From positions 1,152,001-1,216,000 of the forward strand of contig NZ_CP022706.1 in the NCBI RefSeq assembly GCF_003491305.1: a DNA stretch of 64,000 nucleotides, read 5' to 3'. The first letter of the stretch is position 1, and the number at the start of each line of letters is the position of its first letter. The translations under genes and the position numbers were made by a program. Under the pieces are notes generated by a model, which was not told the origin of the DNA, ran no database searches, and saw only the letters and a list, made by a program, of their open reading frames with translations. Shown here piece by piece: positions 50,557 through 63,564 of the stretch. This DNA is from Methanobacterium sp. BAmetb5. Its GTDB lineage: Archaea > Methanobacteriota > Methanobacteria > Methanobacteriales > Methanobacteriaceae.

Positions 50557-50798
50557 TCAACAATATTTATCCAAGAATTTTTGGGTTATTTTCCTGGTTT
50601 TGGGACTGATGTTATCTAATTCACCTTTCACAAATTCAGCCACCGGTTTCTGATCAGTGCCCTGCCCATAGAAGTTATTGACATAAAAAGTGAAGAATCA
50701 TCAAAAACCGGTGTAAAGGACCTGAACTACCCAATCAACAGGAAAGATACCTGAAAGGAATTATACAGATCTTTGGAATAAATATATCCTCCAAATGA
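50557..50798. other. Gene remnants between the AI-2E gene and the TetR gene
   Basis: The 50471-50842 gap holds two short open pieces. On the minus strand, 50557-50697 reads FYGQGTDQKPVAEFVKG then SPKTRKITQKFLDKYC and a stop, with stops directly upstream. On the plus strand, 50694-50798 reads PNQQERYLKGIIQIFGI then a stop, recalling the end of FMN-dependent azoreductases. Neither has a start, so both look like decayed gene ends. Confidence 0.35.
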
Positions 50799-50842
50799 AA
50801 AGAGGAAAACCTGATGGAAATGATAAGTTCGAAAGTTTTAAA

Positions 50843-50868
50843 TACTAAACCGACTAATCAGTCTAGTA
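50843..50868 (+). promoter_or_regulatory. TetR operator 1 in front of the TetR gene
   Basis: A 26-base imperfect palindrome centred near 50855: TACTAAACCGACT then AATCAGTCTAGTA, with ten matching pairs of 13. Its core matches operator 2 at 51481. It lies 34-59 bases before the TetR start. Confidence 0.6.
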
Positions 50869-50901
50869 ATTAGATAAAGTGAATTTCAGGAAGTAGGCAA
50901 G

Positions 50902-51462
<561 letters not shown>

Positions 51463-51480
51463 TATTTTTTTGGCAAAGAC

Positions 51481-51502
51481 TTAGACTGACAGGTCAATCT
51501 AA
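51481..51502 (+). promoter_or_regulatory. TetR operator 2 in front of the aldo/keto reductase gene
   Basis: A 22-base near-palindrome: TTAGACTGACA followed by GGTCAATCTAA, agreeing at nine of eleven pairs. Aligned with operator 1, both follow the pattern RACYGAC-WRR-TCARTCTA. It is 13 bases before the reductase start. Confidence 0.6.
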
Positions 51503-51514
51503 TAAGGTGTTAAA

Positions 51515-52765
<1,251 letters not shown>

Positions 52766-52933
52766 GAACTAAAAAAGACAAGATTGAATTACCTTTTTTT
52801 AACCATACTCTCCACTTTTTTTAATAATTAAATTTTTCCGTGGGCAAAAAAGGGCCTATGTACTGGATTAATTTTTATACTTTAGGTTGAAAAAAAATAA
52901 TCATCACTTTAAATATAATATGAAAACCTAGCA

Positions 52934-53197
52934 ATGGTTAAAAAACTTTATTTGGCTGTTATTTTATCAGTAGCAATTATAATTTCCTTATCAGCAGGGT
53001 TTATGCTTCAAAGTCACAGCGAAGTTCAAAAACCAGCTCCAGATAGTTCAAATATAACTATATTTCTAACTGGCGATGTTATGTTTTATTTTGCAGCTGA
53101 TTCACTTCTGGATGAGGGTGTAGATGTTTTTGGTTTCAATAGTCCTTTTAAGGCATCGGATCTGGTGGTTATATTGAAAATGATGAATGACCATTAA
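52934..53197 (+). pseudogene. Truncated CapA-like (poly-gamma-glutamate synthesis) protein
   Basis: 87 residues remain of a family of 300-400. A signal-peptide-like start (MVKKLYLAVILSVAIIISLS) leads to ITIFLTGDVMFYF, the metal-binding TGDVM loop of PGA_cap/CapA metallophosphatases. The frame then ends at MNDH. The rest of the gene is missing and the following DNA does not continue it. It is best read as a fragment left by deletion. Confidence 0.6.
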
Positions 53198-53218
53198 ATC
53201 AAAAAAAAGTGTGATTAA

Positions 53219-53568
53219 TTATTCCTTGTGAAAATCAAGGGCATTTAAAACAAATCTGGAGTAAGCTGCCGCAGGACCCCCTCCCATTTCAATGGCCACG
53301 TCAATGGTTTCGTATACTTCTTCGTCTGTAGCCCCGGCCAGGTGAGCCTGTTGGACATGCCACTCCATACACGGTTCGCATTTGGTTACAATAGATATGG
53401 CCAGAGCCATGAGTTCTTAATGTTTCTTTGAGATATTACCCTCGCTAAATGCTTTTTTTGCAGTTCCAGGAAAGTATTATAAGTTGCACAGTTTTTTGAA
53501 AACCGGGAATTGAGATTTTTACGATCATTGATACTTTGAGTAATTTTACCTTCCACAAATTCTACCAT
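53219..53568 (-). pseudogene. Carboxymuconolactone decarboxylase (AhpD-like) gene, broken
   Basis: Two overlapping frames together make a normal AhpD-like protein. The upstream frame (from 53568) reads MVEFVEGKITQSINDR to FLELQKK. The downstream frame reads MALAISIVTKCEPCMEWHVQQA, with the CxxC peroxidase pair and His, to the stop at 53219. Between them a run of seven A (eight would restore the frame to KKAFSEGNISKKH) and a TAA codon where Lys is expected break the gene. Two lesions suggest genuine decay. Confidence 0.75.
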
Positions 53569-53645
53569 TTATTATCCTCCCTCTTCTTATTTAATCCTCA
53601 TTAAATAAATAAAAATATTATTAAATCTTATATTTATTCATAGTA

Positions 53646-53784
53646 GTGGACACCACAATAACAGGAAAGGAGATTGCTGATAAGTGGGGCTATGATGTGG
53701 CTAAAAAGCAGAGCATTGAGATTGAATATGACTGGAAGGAAAACCCTAGTTGGGATCCCTTTTCAAGTGTATACACCGATTAAA
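53646..53784 (+). other. Short coding remnant
   Basis: From a GTG at 53646 the frame reads VDTTITGKEIADKWGYDV then SIEIEYDWKENPSWDPF. After that a run of T changes the frame: with one T fewer it would end naturally in SSVYTD at 53784. It lacks a ribosome site. No family is recognised; it is probably the end of a lost gene. Confidence 0.3.
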
Positions 53785-53814
53785 ATTTCTTAACAACAAT
53801 AGGAAGGAATTTTT

Positions 53815-54240
53815 ATGAATGAAATCATTTTTAAAGATGGAATTGAGGAAATGGATTTTGAAAAAGTAACTGAAATGCTGAGCGATGCTGATTGGAGTCC
53901 TGGTATTAAAATGGATGAGGTAAAAAAAGGAGCGTATAATTCTTCTCTGGTTGTGGGTGCCTTTCTGGATAAATCTCAAATTGGTTACGCCCGGGTTGTT
54001 TCTGATAAAACAAGATTTGCCTACATTCTGGATGTTTACATTCATCAAAACTATCGCCGAAAAGGTATTGGACAACAAATTTTAAGATACATCCTCGCCC
54101 ATGAAGAGCTGAAAGATGTTTATCAATGGATGCTAATTACCGACGATGCCCATGGTCTTTATGGTAAATTTGGTTTTAAACCTGTTTCCCGCCCATTAGA
54201 CTTGATGGAAATTAGAAAAGAAAGACCAGAACGAAAATAA
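53815..54240 (+). CDS. GNAT-family N-acetyltransferase
   Basis: 141 residues. The acetyl-CoA loop is QNYRRKGIGQQILRYIL (motif A, RRxGxG), preceded by FAYILDVYIHQ and followed by YGKFGFKPVSRPL, the usual C-terminal strand. The acceptor is unknown. AGGAAGG precedes the ATG. It follows a patch of decayed genes but is itself intact. Confidence 0.85.
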   Translation: MNEIIFKDGIEEMDFEKVTEMLSDADWSPGIKMDEVKKGAYNSSLVVGAFLDKSQIGYARVVSDKTRFAYILDVYIHQNYRRKGIGQQILRYILAHEELKDVYQWMLITDDAHGLYGKFGFKPVSRPLDLMEIRKERPERK

Positions 54241-54253
54241 TAAAGTGTCAGCC

Positions 54254-54613
54254 CTACTTTAAGATATGCTGGACGTATTCGAAAATAGAACCATCAGGAT
54301 GTTGAACTGTCATGTTAACTCCAGTGGGGACTTTTTGAGGGCCTCGAATAATTCTTGATCCGTTTTCTTCCAGGAAAGAATGGTATTCCTCCACAGAATC
54401 CACCAGAAATGTGGCTTGTGTCCTCTTAAAAGGTTTTAAGGCCTGTTCCAAACCGGCAATGATCAGGATATCATCAATCTGTGCTAGTTCCAAGCCCACT
54501 TCCGGCAGGGGAATCCTCATTTCAACCTTCATCCCCAGGAGTTTCTCATAAAAATCCAGGTGTTCCTCTAAATCTCCTACATAAACCCTGGAAAGTGTTT
54601 TCAGTACTTTCAT
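54254..54613 (-). CDS. VOC-family (glyoxalase-like) protein
   Basis: 119 residues from the ATG at 54613, six bases after TGGTGA. Two beta-alpha-beta-beta-beta units: VYVGDLEEHLDFYEKLLGMKV and, in the second half, FLVDSVEEYHSFLEENG with HPDGSIFEYVQ at the end. The late HPDG plus Glu is the VOC metal-site pattern, but the first-half metal ligand is not clear. It could be a dioxygenase, glyoxalase or resistance protein. Confidence 0.78.
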   Translation of the reverse strand: MKVLKTLSRVYVGDLEEHLDFYEKLLGMKVEMRIPLPEVGLELAQIDDILIIAGLEQALKPFKRTQATFLVDSVEEYHSFLEENGSRIIRGPQKVPTGVNMTVQHPDGSIFEYVQHILK

Positions 54614-54721
54614 AACCATTCACCATATTTTTTTACTACTATTGTGATCCTCTCCCTTAAAAACTGATCTCTTGTACCATCTTGAGATTCTAAAAAATTA
54701 AAGGATTATTAAAAAAATGAT

Positions 54722-56104
<1,383 letters not shown>

Positions 56105-56523
56105 CTTTTTCTCCACAAAAATCTAAAAACATTCGACTAAGAGGTTTTTATTCACAAAAACCCTAATACTCATTTAAACTGGATAACTCTGATTAAGGGA
56201 TAGCTGTTTTTAGATAAACAGAGTTACCATGAACTGGGCAAGACAAGAATGGTAAAATTAGATTCAACATTATTACATTGTTGATGGGTATATATATCTT
56301 TGTGGTTCCTGGATAAAATAAGGGTAAAACTGGAATTTTTCTGGAATTATTCCATGAATTTGTTTAATTATTGTTTAATTAGACCATTTTTTTAAATATC
56401 TTCAATAGGATAGCCCTTATTTCCCACCCGGTAACTTCAAATCCCGACCTGGTTCTGAAAATAGAAATGTTTTATTTGGACGTTTAATCGGAATTAGGGT
56501 GATTTCCGGCCAAATTCGGGTGT

Positions 56524-56760
56524 GATCTGGGTGTCAATTTGGAAAAACCATTTATCTGATCCAGGAGTTATTATGACTAACAAGTGAAAGGAGGTGGGAT
56601 ATAAGCAGTATCCATACCCGACCATGTAGACCCGGTATCTACCTGCACTTAATTATACCACCCCAAAAAAATTTGTTGATCAGCCTCGATCAGGCAGGAG
56701 ATTTACTGGTCTACAAGGACGGGAATATTTTTTATGATTTTTTATAATTCCTTCTAAAAA
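56524..56760 (+). other. Orphan copy of the 27-base element with a ribosome site and no clear gene
   Basis: The 56105-56871 gap contains copy E3 (56524-56550), 21 of 27 positions identical to E1 at 41443. The AGGAGGTG site that follows is the same distance away (68 bases to AGGTG) as in front of the secreted protein gene at 41522. At the start codon position the sequence is ATAAG, not ATG. The frame from ATA stays open for about 46 codons (ISSIHTRPCRPG...). GTAGACC (about 56626) and GGTCTAC (about 56710) form an inverted repeat. T-rich sequence follows near 56728. It may be a decayed gene or a small RNA. Confidence 0.45.
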
Positions 56761-56871
56761 TGAATCTGAAGTTATCTTTAAATTTACATTATACTACTAT
56801 ATTTTTGAATGACATTATTTAGAAAGTATTTATGCAGTATTCAAGGCAACATCATTGAGGAGATCAAAAAA

Positions 56872-57888
56872 ATGTACGATGTTTTGGTGATAGGCGCCGG
56901 ACCTGCTGGTTGTATGGCTGCTAAAAAAAGTGCTGATGCCGGTTATGATGTTTTATTAGTGGACAAGATGGATTTACCCCGGGAAAAGTCCTGTTCTGGT
57001 ATTTTAATACAGAAATCAGTTCAGATGGTGGAAGCTGAGTTCGGCAAGATACCGGAGACCACTTTTTCACATCCCCAGATTAACAGGGGAATTGTAGTTA
57101 ATACTGAAGAGGGAAAGACCTTCCGATTTGAAAGTGAAGGTTACAATGTATGGAGAAACCTATTCGATCAACATTTAGCCCTTAAAGCTGAAGAAGCTGG
57201 TGTCGAACTTAAAACCGCCCGGGCAATCTCTTCTCGTGAGAAAGACAATGGAGTGACCGTCAAGTTCAAAGACCGGGAAGAGGAAGCTCGGGTGGTCATA
57301 GCGTGTGATGGGGTCAGAAGCACGATTAAAAAGAATATTTTGGTTGCCTCAAATAATACAAACCCCATAATCACTTATCAGACGTTTTGCAGGGGTAATG
57401 TTGATCTGGAAGTTGATTTTTTCCATGCATTTTTAAATCCCGAGCTTTCCCAGTACGATGCCTGGTTCAATGTCAAGGATGACTATCTCATTATGGGAGT
57501 GGGTGTTCAGGATCCATCCCTTATGAAAACTTATCACTCCCGGTTCCTTTCTTTTCTAAAAACAAACCACAATGCCCAGATAGATTCTATTGTTAAGGAA
57601 GAAGTGGGTATTATGCCCCACATAACACCAGAATTTCAGGTAGATCTGGGAAAAGGCAGGGTGTTCTTTGCAGGGGATGCTGCTAATCTCCTGAATCCCC
57701 TGGGTGAGGGAATATCCAGTGCACTGGCTAGTGGCTATCTGGCAGCTCATGCTATTAAATCAGGTGATAATCCCGAGGATAAGTTAAATACATATAAAAA
57801 TAGTATGGAAGAAAATATTGCCTATATGATTAGGCAGTGGAAGTTTCTTGGTGGAATTTCAACTAGATTCAGGTGTTTTCTGGATTAA
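56872..57888 (+). CDS. Geranylgeranyl reductase-family flavoprotein
   Basis: 338 residues from the ATG at 56872, nine bases after GAGGAG; the open frame upstream has no ribosome site. It begins MYDVLVIGAGPAGCMAAKK (FAD loop). KSCSGILIQKS matches the conserved Cys segment of digeranylgeranylglycerophospholipid reductases, and FFAGDAANLLNPLGEGISSALASG is the second FAD contact. Such enzymes saturate archaeal lipid chains. Because this copy stands beside a TetR gene and is short, it may act on another substrate; the family contains several. Confidence 0.82.
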   Translation: MYDVLVIGAGPAGCMAAKKSADAGYDVLLVDKMDLPREKSCSGILIQKSVQMVEAEFGKIPETTFSHPQINRGIVVNTEEGKTFRFESEGYNVWRNLFDQHLALKAEEAGVELKTARAISSREKDNGVTVKFKDREEEARVVIACDGVRSTIKKNILVASNNTNPIITYQTFCRGNVDLEVDFFHAFLNPELSQYDAWFNVKDDYLIMGVGVQDPSLMKTYHSRFLSFLKTNHNAQIDSIVKEEVGIMPHITPEFQVDLGKGRVFFAGDAANLLNPLGEGISSALASGYLAAHAIKSGDNPEDKLNTYKNSMEENIAYMIRQWKFLGGISTRFRCFLD

Positions 57889-57892
57889 TGTG

Positions 57893-58554
<662 letters not shown>

Positions 58555-58761
58555 CATTGATCTCTACTATACTGTTGGATGTGAATCTTTTTAAATCTTG
58601 GTTAAGGATAGAGTGATTTTCCCTGCAGGATATTTAAAAATTGGGCAAACCAATCTATTATATTTTCCAATAAATAATTCCTTATTTTAAGAGTTTTTTG
58701 GATTTTATATCCTGAATTAAGTTCACATATCTTGTTTTTTAGGTGGAGTGAAAGGGCAAAA

Positions 58762-58805
<44 letters not shown>

Positions 58806-58844
58806 AATTTAAATTTGAGTTAAAAAAATCTGGAGGTAGAAAAC

Positions 58845-59390
<546 letters not shown>

Positions 59391-59440
59391 AACAGAATTA
59401 AAATTCCATCCTAACATTTATAGGGTCCATTCTATCCTGA

Positions 59441-59474
59441 GATTCGTGAATTTTTCCGTATTTATTCACGAATC
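59441..59474 (+). terminator. Long hairpin after mtrA
   Basis: GATTCGTGAAT (59441-59451) and ATTCACGAATC (59464-59474) form a perfect eleven-base stem with a T-rich twelve-base loop, 50 bases after mtrA. There is no T-run after it. It could be a terminator or a protein site shared with the convergent gene. Confidence 0.45.
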
Positions 59475-59544
59475 TCCAGGTACAATTGATCCATTATATT
59501 GACAGAAATATCGTTTTATTAACAAACCAGTACCAGCTTATTTT

Positions 59545-60609
59545 TTATTCAATGAATTTCCTGTATAAAAGTTCCGCTTCACCCAGAGCATGTTTTTCAT
59601 CCAGATTAAGTGTTATAAAGGGATGATATTCCATCAAAACTCGACTCTTTTTGAAGGTACGCCTCCAGGTGCCTACGATCTGACCATCTAAAGAGATGGT
59701 TGATCGGTAATGATTCTGAAGGTATTTGCGTGTTTTAAGGTCCAATGAAGCACTCCGATCACGGTAGGCAAAGAGATACTCATCGTAGGTGGGTAAAAGA
59801 TGGACCACAGGTATGTTTGCCCCAGGATCTTCGGTATTGGTTAGTGAACTTTCTTCCTCAGAATACCAGTAAGTTCTCCCATTGATGGTTTCCTGATTGA
59901 GTTCAGATTTAACTGCCTCTAATCCTGTTCGAGCATCTGCTGTCAGGAGGCCGGACCACCATATGAAATCATGAATAGTTGCCGGGCCACGGCTTTTGAA
60001 ATAACGCCGAGTGAGTTCGGCCAGTGCTTCATCATCATCCATGTCAGATTCCGGGATCATATCCAGGGACATATATAGGGGGACGTTACTATCCACTCCA
60101 CACTGACATATAAGTCCATCAAGGGAAGCTCTCTGCAGAATATAAGGTGCTCGTTGCCCTTCTGTGTCAATGCCCTTTTGTCTGAGAATATCCAGTAGTT
60201 CCTTCCGGTTAAGTTCAGTACCCCCTTCCAGAGATTCTTTTAACACCTGATTACTTTGTTTTAACGTATCATCATCTAATTCCAGTTCCCTGTATCGGCG
60301 TGTATTCTTTTTAATAATACGGGGTGCCAGTAAATTGACCATCCAGTGAATATCATCGGCAGAAACTATGTGGAGAGTCCCCCTCATAATCCATGTCCGT
60401 AGAAGAGTTTTAGCAGCAAACTCTTTTTCTACATAAGTATCGGTAATTCCTGGTAAACGAAGGCCCAGTGCCCATTTAGCACCAGCATAGTCCTGACCCT
60501 GGATAGCTCCTAACCATGAAATTAACTCAAGGGGCTTCTTGAACTTGGTACTAATGAGTTGTTGATTATGAAGTCTGTTCATTACCAGGTTTGAGTTCCG
60601 GTTAGTCAA
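59545..60609 (-). CDS. AlkZ-like winged-helix DNA glycosylase family protein
   Basis: 354 residues. The family has tandem winged helices (HTH_42). Near the N-terminus LGAIQGQDYAGAKWAL contains Gln37 and Gln39, the QxQ catalytic pair of AlkZ, a glycosylase that unhooks DNA crosslinks; even the residue numbers agree. A second conserved segment is RTWIMRGTLHIVSADDI, and MEYHPF near the end belongs to the C-terminal domain. It probably removes bulky or crosslinked bases. The gene stands alone. Confidence 0.8.
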   Translation of the reverse strand: MTNRNSNLVMNRLHNQQLISTKFKKPLELISWLGAIQGQDYAGAKWALGLRLPGITDTYVEKEFAAKTLLRTWIMRGTLHIVSADDIHWMVNLLAPRIIKKNTRRYRELELDDDTLKQSNQVLKESLEGGTELNRKELLDILRQKGIDTEGQRAPYILQRASLDGLICQCGVDSNVPLYMSLDMIPESDMDDDEALAELTRRYFKSRGPATIHDFIWWSGLLTADARTGLEAVKSELNQETINGRTYWYSEEESSLTNTEDPGANIPVVHLLPTYDEYLFAYRDRSASLDLKTRKYLQNHYRSTISLDGQIVGTWRRTFKKSRVLMEYHPFITLNLDEKHALGEAELLYRKFIE

Positions 60610-60657
60610 GGATAGCCCCCATAATTTATACTCTTAAACATCCGATTTGATTGCAAA

Positions 60658-61683
60658 TCAATACTTATATACTGCTCCATGGTCTTCAGGTAGTTTACGC
60701 CACATTTTATCCACTATGATGACCACAATTGCTGCAATATTAATTAATGCAATGTAGGCTAGTGAATATGGTCCGGATATGCTCGGAGGAGTGATAATCA
60801 GGGTCCCTACCGTGTTAATTGAACCATGGAATAAGGTGACTAGTAGTAAACTGCCTCGAGTATGATTATAAATCCAGGTAAAGAGGAAGGTAAGTCCGAT
60901 ATTCCAGGTGAATCTGGTTAGGAATGCATCAAATCCACCAGGATACATACCATTGTAATAAAGTGGCAAATGCCAGACTGTCCAGATTACAGCTAAAATT
61001 AACGTGGCCACAAGAGGAGAGTAAAGATTCTGTAATCGTGGCAGTGCAAATCCTCTCCAACCTATTTCCTCCCTTAAAGGGCCACGAATCAGAGTAATGT
61101 AAAAGAAAGAGAGAATAGCTCCGTAAAGAGCATTGATGGAAATTTGAGGTAATATTTCACTAAGGGGAGAACCAGTAGTAAAAACACCGAAGAAAAGCGA
61201 AAGGTAGGTTATGGCCGGGAATATTAATAGGGCAACAATGTACCATTTTAAACCCACCTTCCAGATATACAGTTTGTTCAGAAGCTCTCGTATCCCTTCA
61301 TGAGCCGCTAATCCTCCAGTAATTATATAAGCAGCTATTACTGCATTAACAATTATTAGAATCAATATTGTGATAGAAATCGTGTTTAAAGAGATTCCTA
61401 AGTATAAAACAACCAGGAAACTGATTAATACCAGGAATATTATAAAAATGGTCCATCTTTTAAGGTTCTGGGTTTCTAGTTTTTTGGGTTTAATAGCACC
61501 TGAAAGGACTATTGCAACTAAAGCAGGGCCAGAACCACCAATAGCAGACACCAGGACAGCAATTATGGGATCAGTTATGGAGAATAGGATCGGTAAAACA
61601 AAGAATACCCATGTAACTACGAAAGTTAGTGTAAAATAAAATTTCAACTGGTTGTTTTTAATTAATTCAGGGATGGAACCCAC
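60658..61683 (-). CDS. CPBP-family intramembrane metalloprotease
   Basis: 341 residues from the GTG at 61683, seven bases after AGGAGG; an ATG eight codons upstream lies before that ribosome site. About ten membrane helices. The active-site residues are present: REEIGWRG (Glu pair and Arg, about residue 210), then LYYNGMY and TLFHGSINT with its His. Rce1-like CPBP proteins cleave prenylated or other membrane substrates. It is divergent from the SRPBCC gene, with an 18-base palindrome between. Confidence 0.83.
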   Translation of the reverse strand: MGSIPELIKNNQLKFYFTLTFVVTWVFFVLPILFSITDPIIAVLVSAIGGSGPALVAIVLSGAIKPKKLETQNLKRWTIFIIFLVLISFLVVLYLGISLNTISITILILIIVNAVIAAYIITGGLAAHEGIRELLNKLYIWKVGLKWYIVALLIFPAITYLSLFFGVFTTGSPLSEILPQISINALYGAILSFFYITLIRGPLREEIGWRGFALPRLQNLYSPLVATLILAVIWTVWHLPLYYNGMYPGGFDAFLTRFTWNIGLTFLFTWIYNHTRGSLLLVTLFHGSINTVGTLIITPPSISGPYSLAYIALINIAAIVVIIVDKMWRKLPEDHGAVYKY

Positions 61684-61809
61684 ATAACCCCCTCCTAAGA
61701 ATAACATTTTATTAGTTATTACTTACTCTATTTTAATATAAAATTATCGGATTTGCTGTACTTTTTAAAACTGTTCATAAACCATCTTAATGCCCTGTTA
61801 CTTATGTAA

Positions 61810-61827
61810 ATGTATTAGTTAATACAT
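61810..61827. promoter_or_regulatory. Palindrome between the CPBP and SRPBCC genes
   Basis: ATGTATTA-GT-TAATACAT has perfect eight-base arms. It lies in the divergent promoter region, about 110 bases from each start. No regulator gene is adjacent. Confidence 0.4.
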
Positions 61828-61935
61828 ATTTGCGCTTAAATAATTTTTAAACCGATTTAGACACTTAACTAAGAATTTTTATTTTAACATAGTTTTTAAT
61901 ATTTTAGAATTCAAATATATTAAACGGGTGATAGA

Positions 61936-62385
61936 ATGGTTAGTGTCAATGAAAAGGCTCCTGTCCTGGCTAAAGTGGAAATTGAAATTGATGCCGATCC
62001 CCATACAGTGTGGGATATTTTAACTGATATTGAAGCCTGGCCCCGTTGGAATCCTGATGTAAAAGAAGTTATACTTCATGGTAAATTAGAACCAGGAACA
62101 CATTTCCAGTGGAAAGCTGGTCCAGGGAAAATTTCATCGGTTCTGCAGAATATAGAACCACCACACCGTATAGCCTGGACCGGGAAGACCATGGGCATCA
62201 ATGCCATTGATGTTTTCAAAATCGAGGGCGTGGAGGGTAAAACCCGTGTAGTAGAGGAGGAATCCTGGGAAGGTCTCCTCAGCCGTGCCATGCACGGTCA
62301 ATTTCAAAAAATGCTGGAAGAATCCCTGAACTCCGGCCTGGAGCACCTTAAAATCGAAGCAGAACGCGTCCATAATCAGGAGTAA
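61936..62385 (+). CDS. SRPBCC-family lipid/ligand-binding protein
   Basis: 149 residues, a START/SRPBCC helix-grip fold. VEIEIDADPHTVWDILTDIEAWPRWNPDV is the hallmark start, with a cavity-lining middle (GPGKISSVLQNIEPPHRIAW) and a long C-terminal helix. Members bind hydrophobic ligands or act as cyclases or stress-signal proteins. GGGTGA lies four bases before the ATG. The partner is unknown. Confidence 0.85.
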   Translation: MVSVNEKAPVLAKVEIEIDADPHTVWDILTDIEAWPRWNPDVKEVILHGKLEPGTHFQWKAGPGKISSVLQNIEPPHRIAWTGKTMGINAIDVFKIEGVEGKTRVVEEESWEGLLSRAMHGQFQKMLEESLNSGLEHLKIEAERVHNQE

Positions 62386-62469
62386 ATCTCTGATTTTACC
62401 AATAAAAATCTCTAATCCGTATTGAAGGAAAATTTACCGCCAAGATATTGGAGTTACGGAGTAATGTAA

Positions 62470-63150
62470 ATGGTCGAGGCAAAAGATTACTATACATCCA
62501 AGAAATCCGAGTTTTTCACCCAGTTTGATGGCTTCTGTGAACGTGTGGGAACTTTGATAGAAGAAAAATACGGGGAAAAATTTAAAAATGAGGTTATGGG
62601 TGAGATTAGAGGGGAATTTGAACTTATTTTTGATGAAATACCCTACATTGGTGGGGATGAAAATTTTTTAACCATGGACCTTGTTTCTGCGGCCCAGGAC
62701 CTGGCCCTGTATCAGGTCCTGAAAAGGCATGATAAGCCCGTGAAAGAAATTGGGGAGATAGCTTACCAGGAATCTGAACAATATTTAAGGGATAATGCAG
62801 ATTTAATTCCCCCTATGACCCATCCCAAGTACGTTTTTTACATTGAAATGGCAGCCAAAGAGTCCCTGAAGAGGAAATATCCTGGTGACTGGGCCTACGA
62901 ATTCATCCCTGGAGACAGGGCGAATGATTATGGACTGGATTTCATTGAGTGTGGAATACAGAAGTTATTCCATGACCACGATGCCGATGAATTCACCCCT
63001 TACCTGTGTGCCATGGACATTCCCATGAGTGAATGCGGAAATTTGGGCGTGCATCGCACTCAAACCCTGACCGAAGGTGGTGATCGGTGTGATTTCCGGT
63101 ACAAAGGTGGAAGGGAAACTGAAGTTGCGAGTACGGTGATTAAAAAGTAG
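62470..63150 (+). CDS. L-2-amino-thiazoline-4-carboxylate hydrolase-family protein
   Basis: 226 residues. The ATC hydrolase family is recognised by its C-terminal GGDRCDFRYKGG and by the SECGNLGVHRTQTLTEGG segment with Cys and His. The N-terminal half is helical. The enzyme opens a thiazoline ring on the way to cysteine in bacteria, but many archaeal members are probably different. It starts 84 bases after the SRPBCC gene, possibly in one transcript. Confidence 0.75.
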   Translation: MVEAKDYYTSKKSEFFTQFDGFCERVGTLIEEKYGEKFKNEVMGEIRGEFELIFDEIPYIGGDENFLTMDLVSAAQDLALYQVLKRHDKPVKEIGEIAYQESEQYLRDNADLIPPMTHPKYVFYIEMAAKESLKRKYPGDWAYEFIPGDRANDYGLDFIECGIQKLFHDHDADEFTPYLCAMDIPMSECGNLGVHRTQTLTEGGDRCDFRYKGGRETEVASTVIKK

Positions 63151-63564
63151 TTAAATATTGAAACCTATAAATTCACTACCAGATCTCCTCCCAACATCTA
63201 CCGTGCCATGATGATGGTACTATTACCTAAAATACTTTTTCTAACCATATAAGTTAGTGTTTGGCATAATTGCATCTATTTTTTTAAATACAACACTAAA
63301 GTCACGTACTTTTCCATTTAACATGCCTCTGACAAATTTACCTCACTTTTTTAAAAAGATATATTAGCACAATTTTGTTAGAAGCCCCCATTATTCATGG
63401 GAAAGATTAATAAACGTTTTTAAAGGAAAGCAAAAGGTTTATAGATGTTTTAAACCATAATAATGCCATATTTTCAATAGTTTTTTAGGAGAGATCTTGA
63501 ATTTACAAGTTGAATCTTTCAATCCATGCATAAATCAATGGGGATCTGAAGAGGGAAAATAGAA
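63151..63564. other. Intergenic region before the last gene
   Basis: It is AT-rich, with no gene seen. Near the next gene, TTTATAGATG and TTTTAAACC (about 63438-63460) are the best TATA candidates. A weak AGAGG site at about 63550 precedes the ATG at 63565. Confidence 0.3.
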
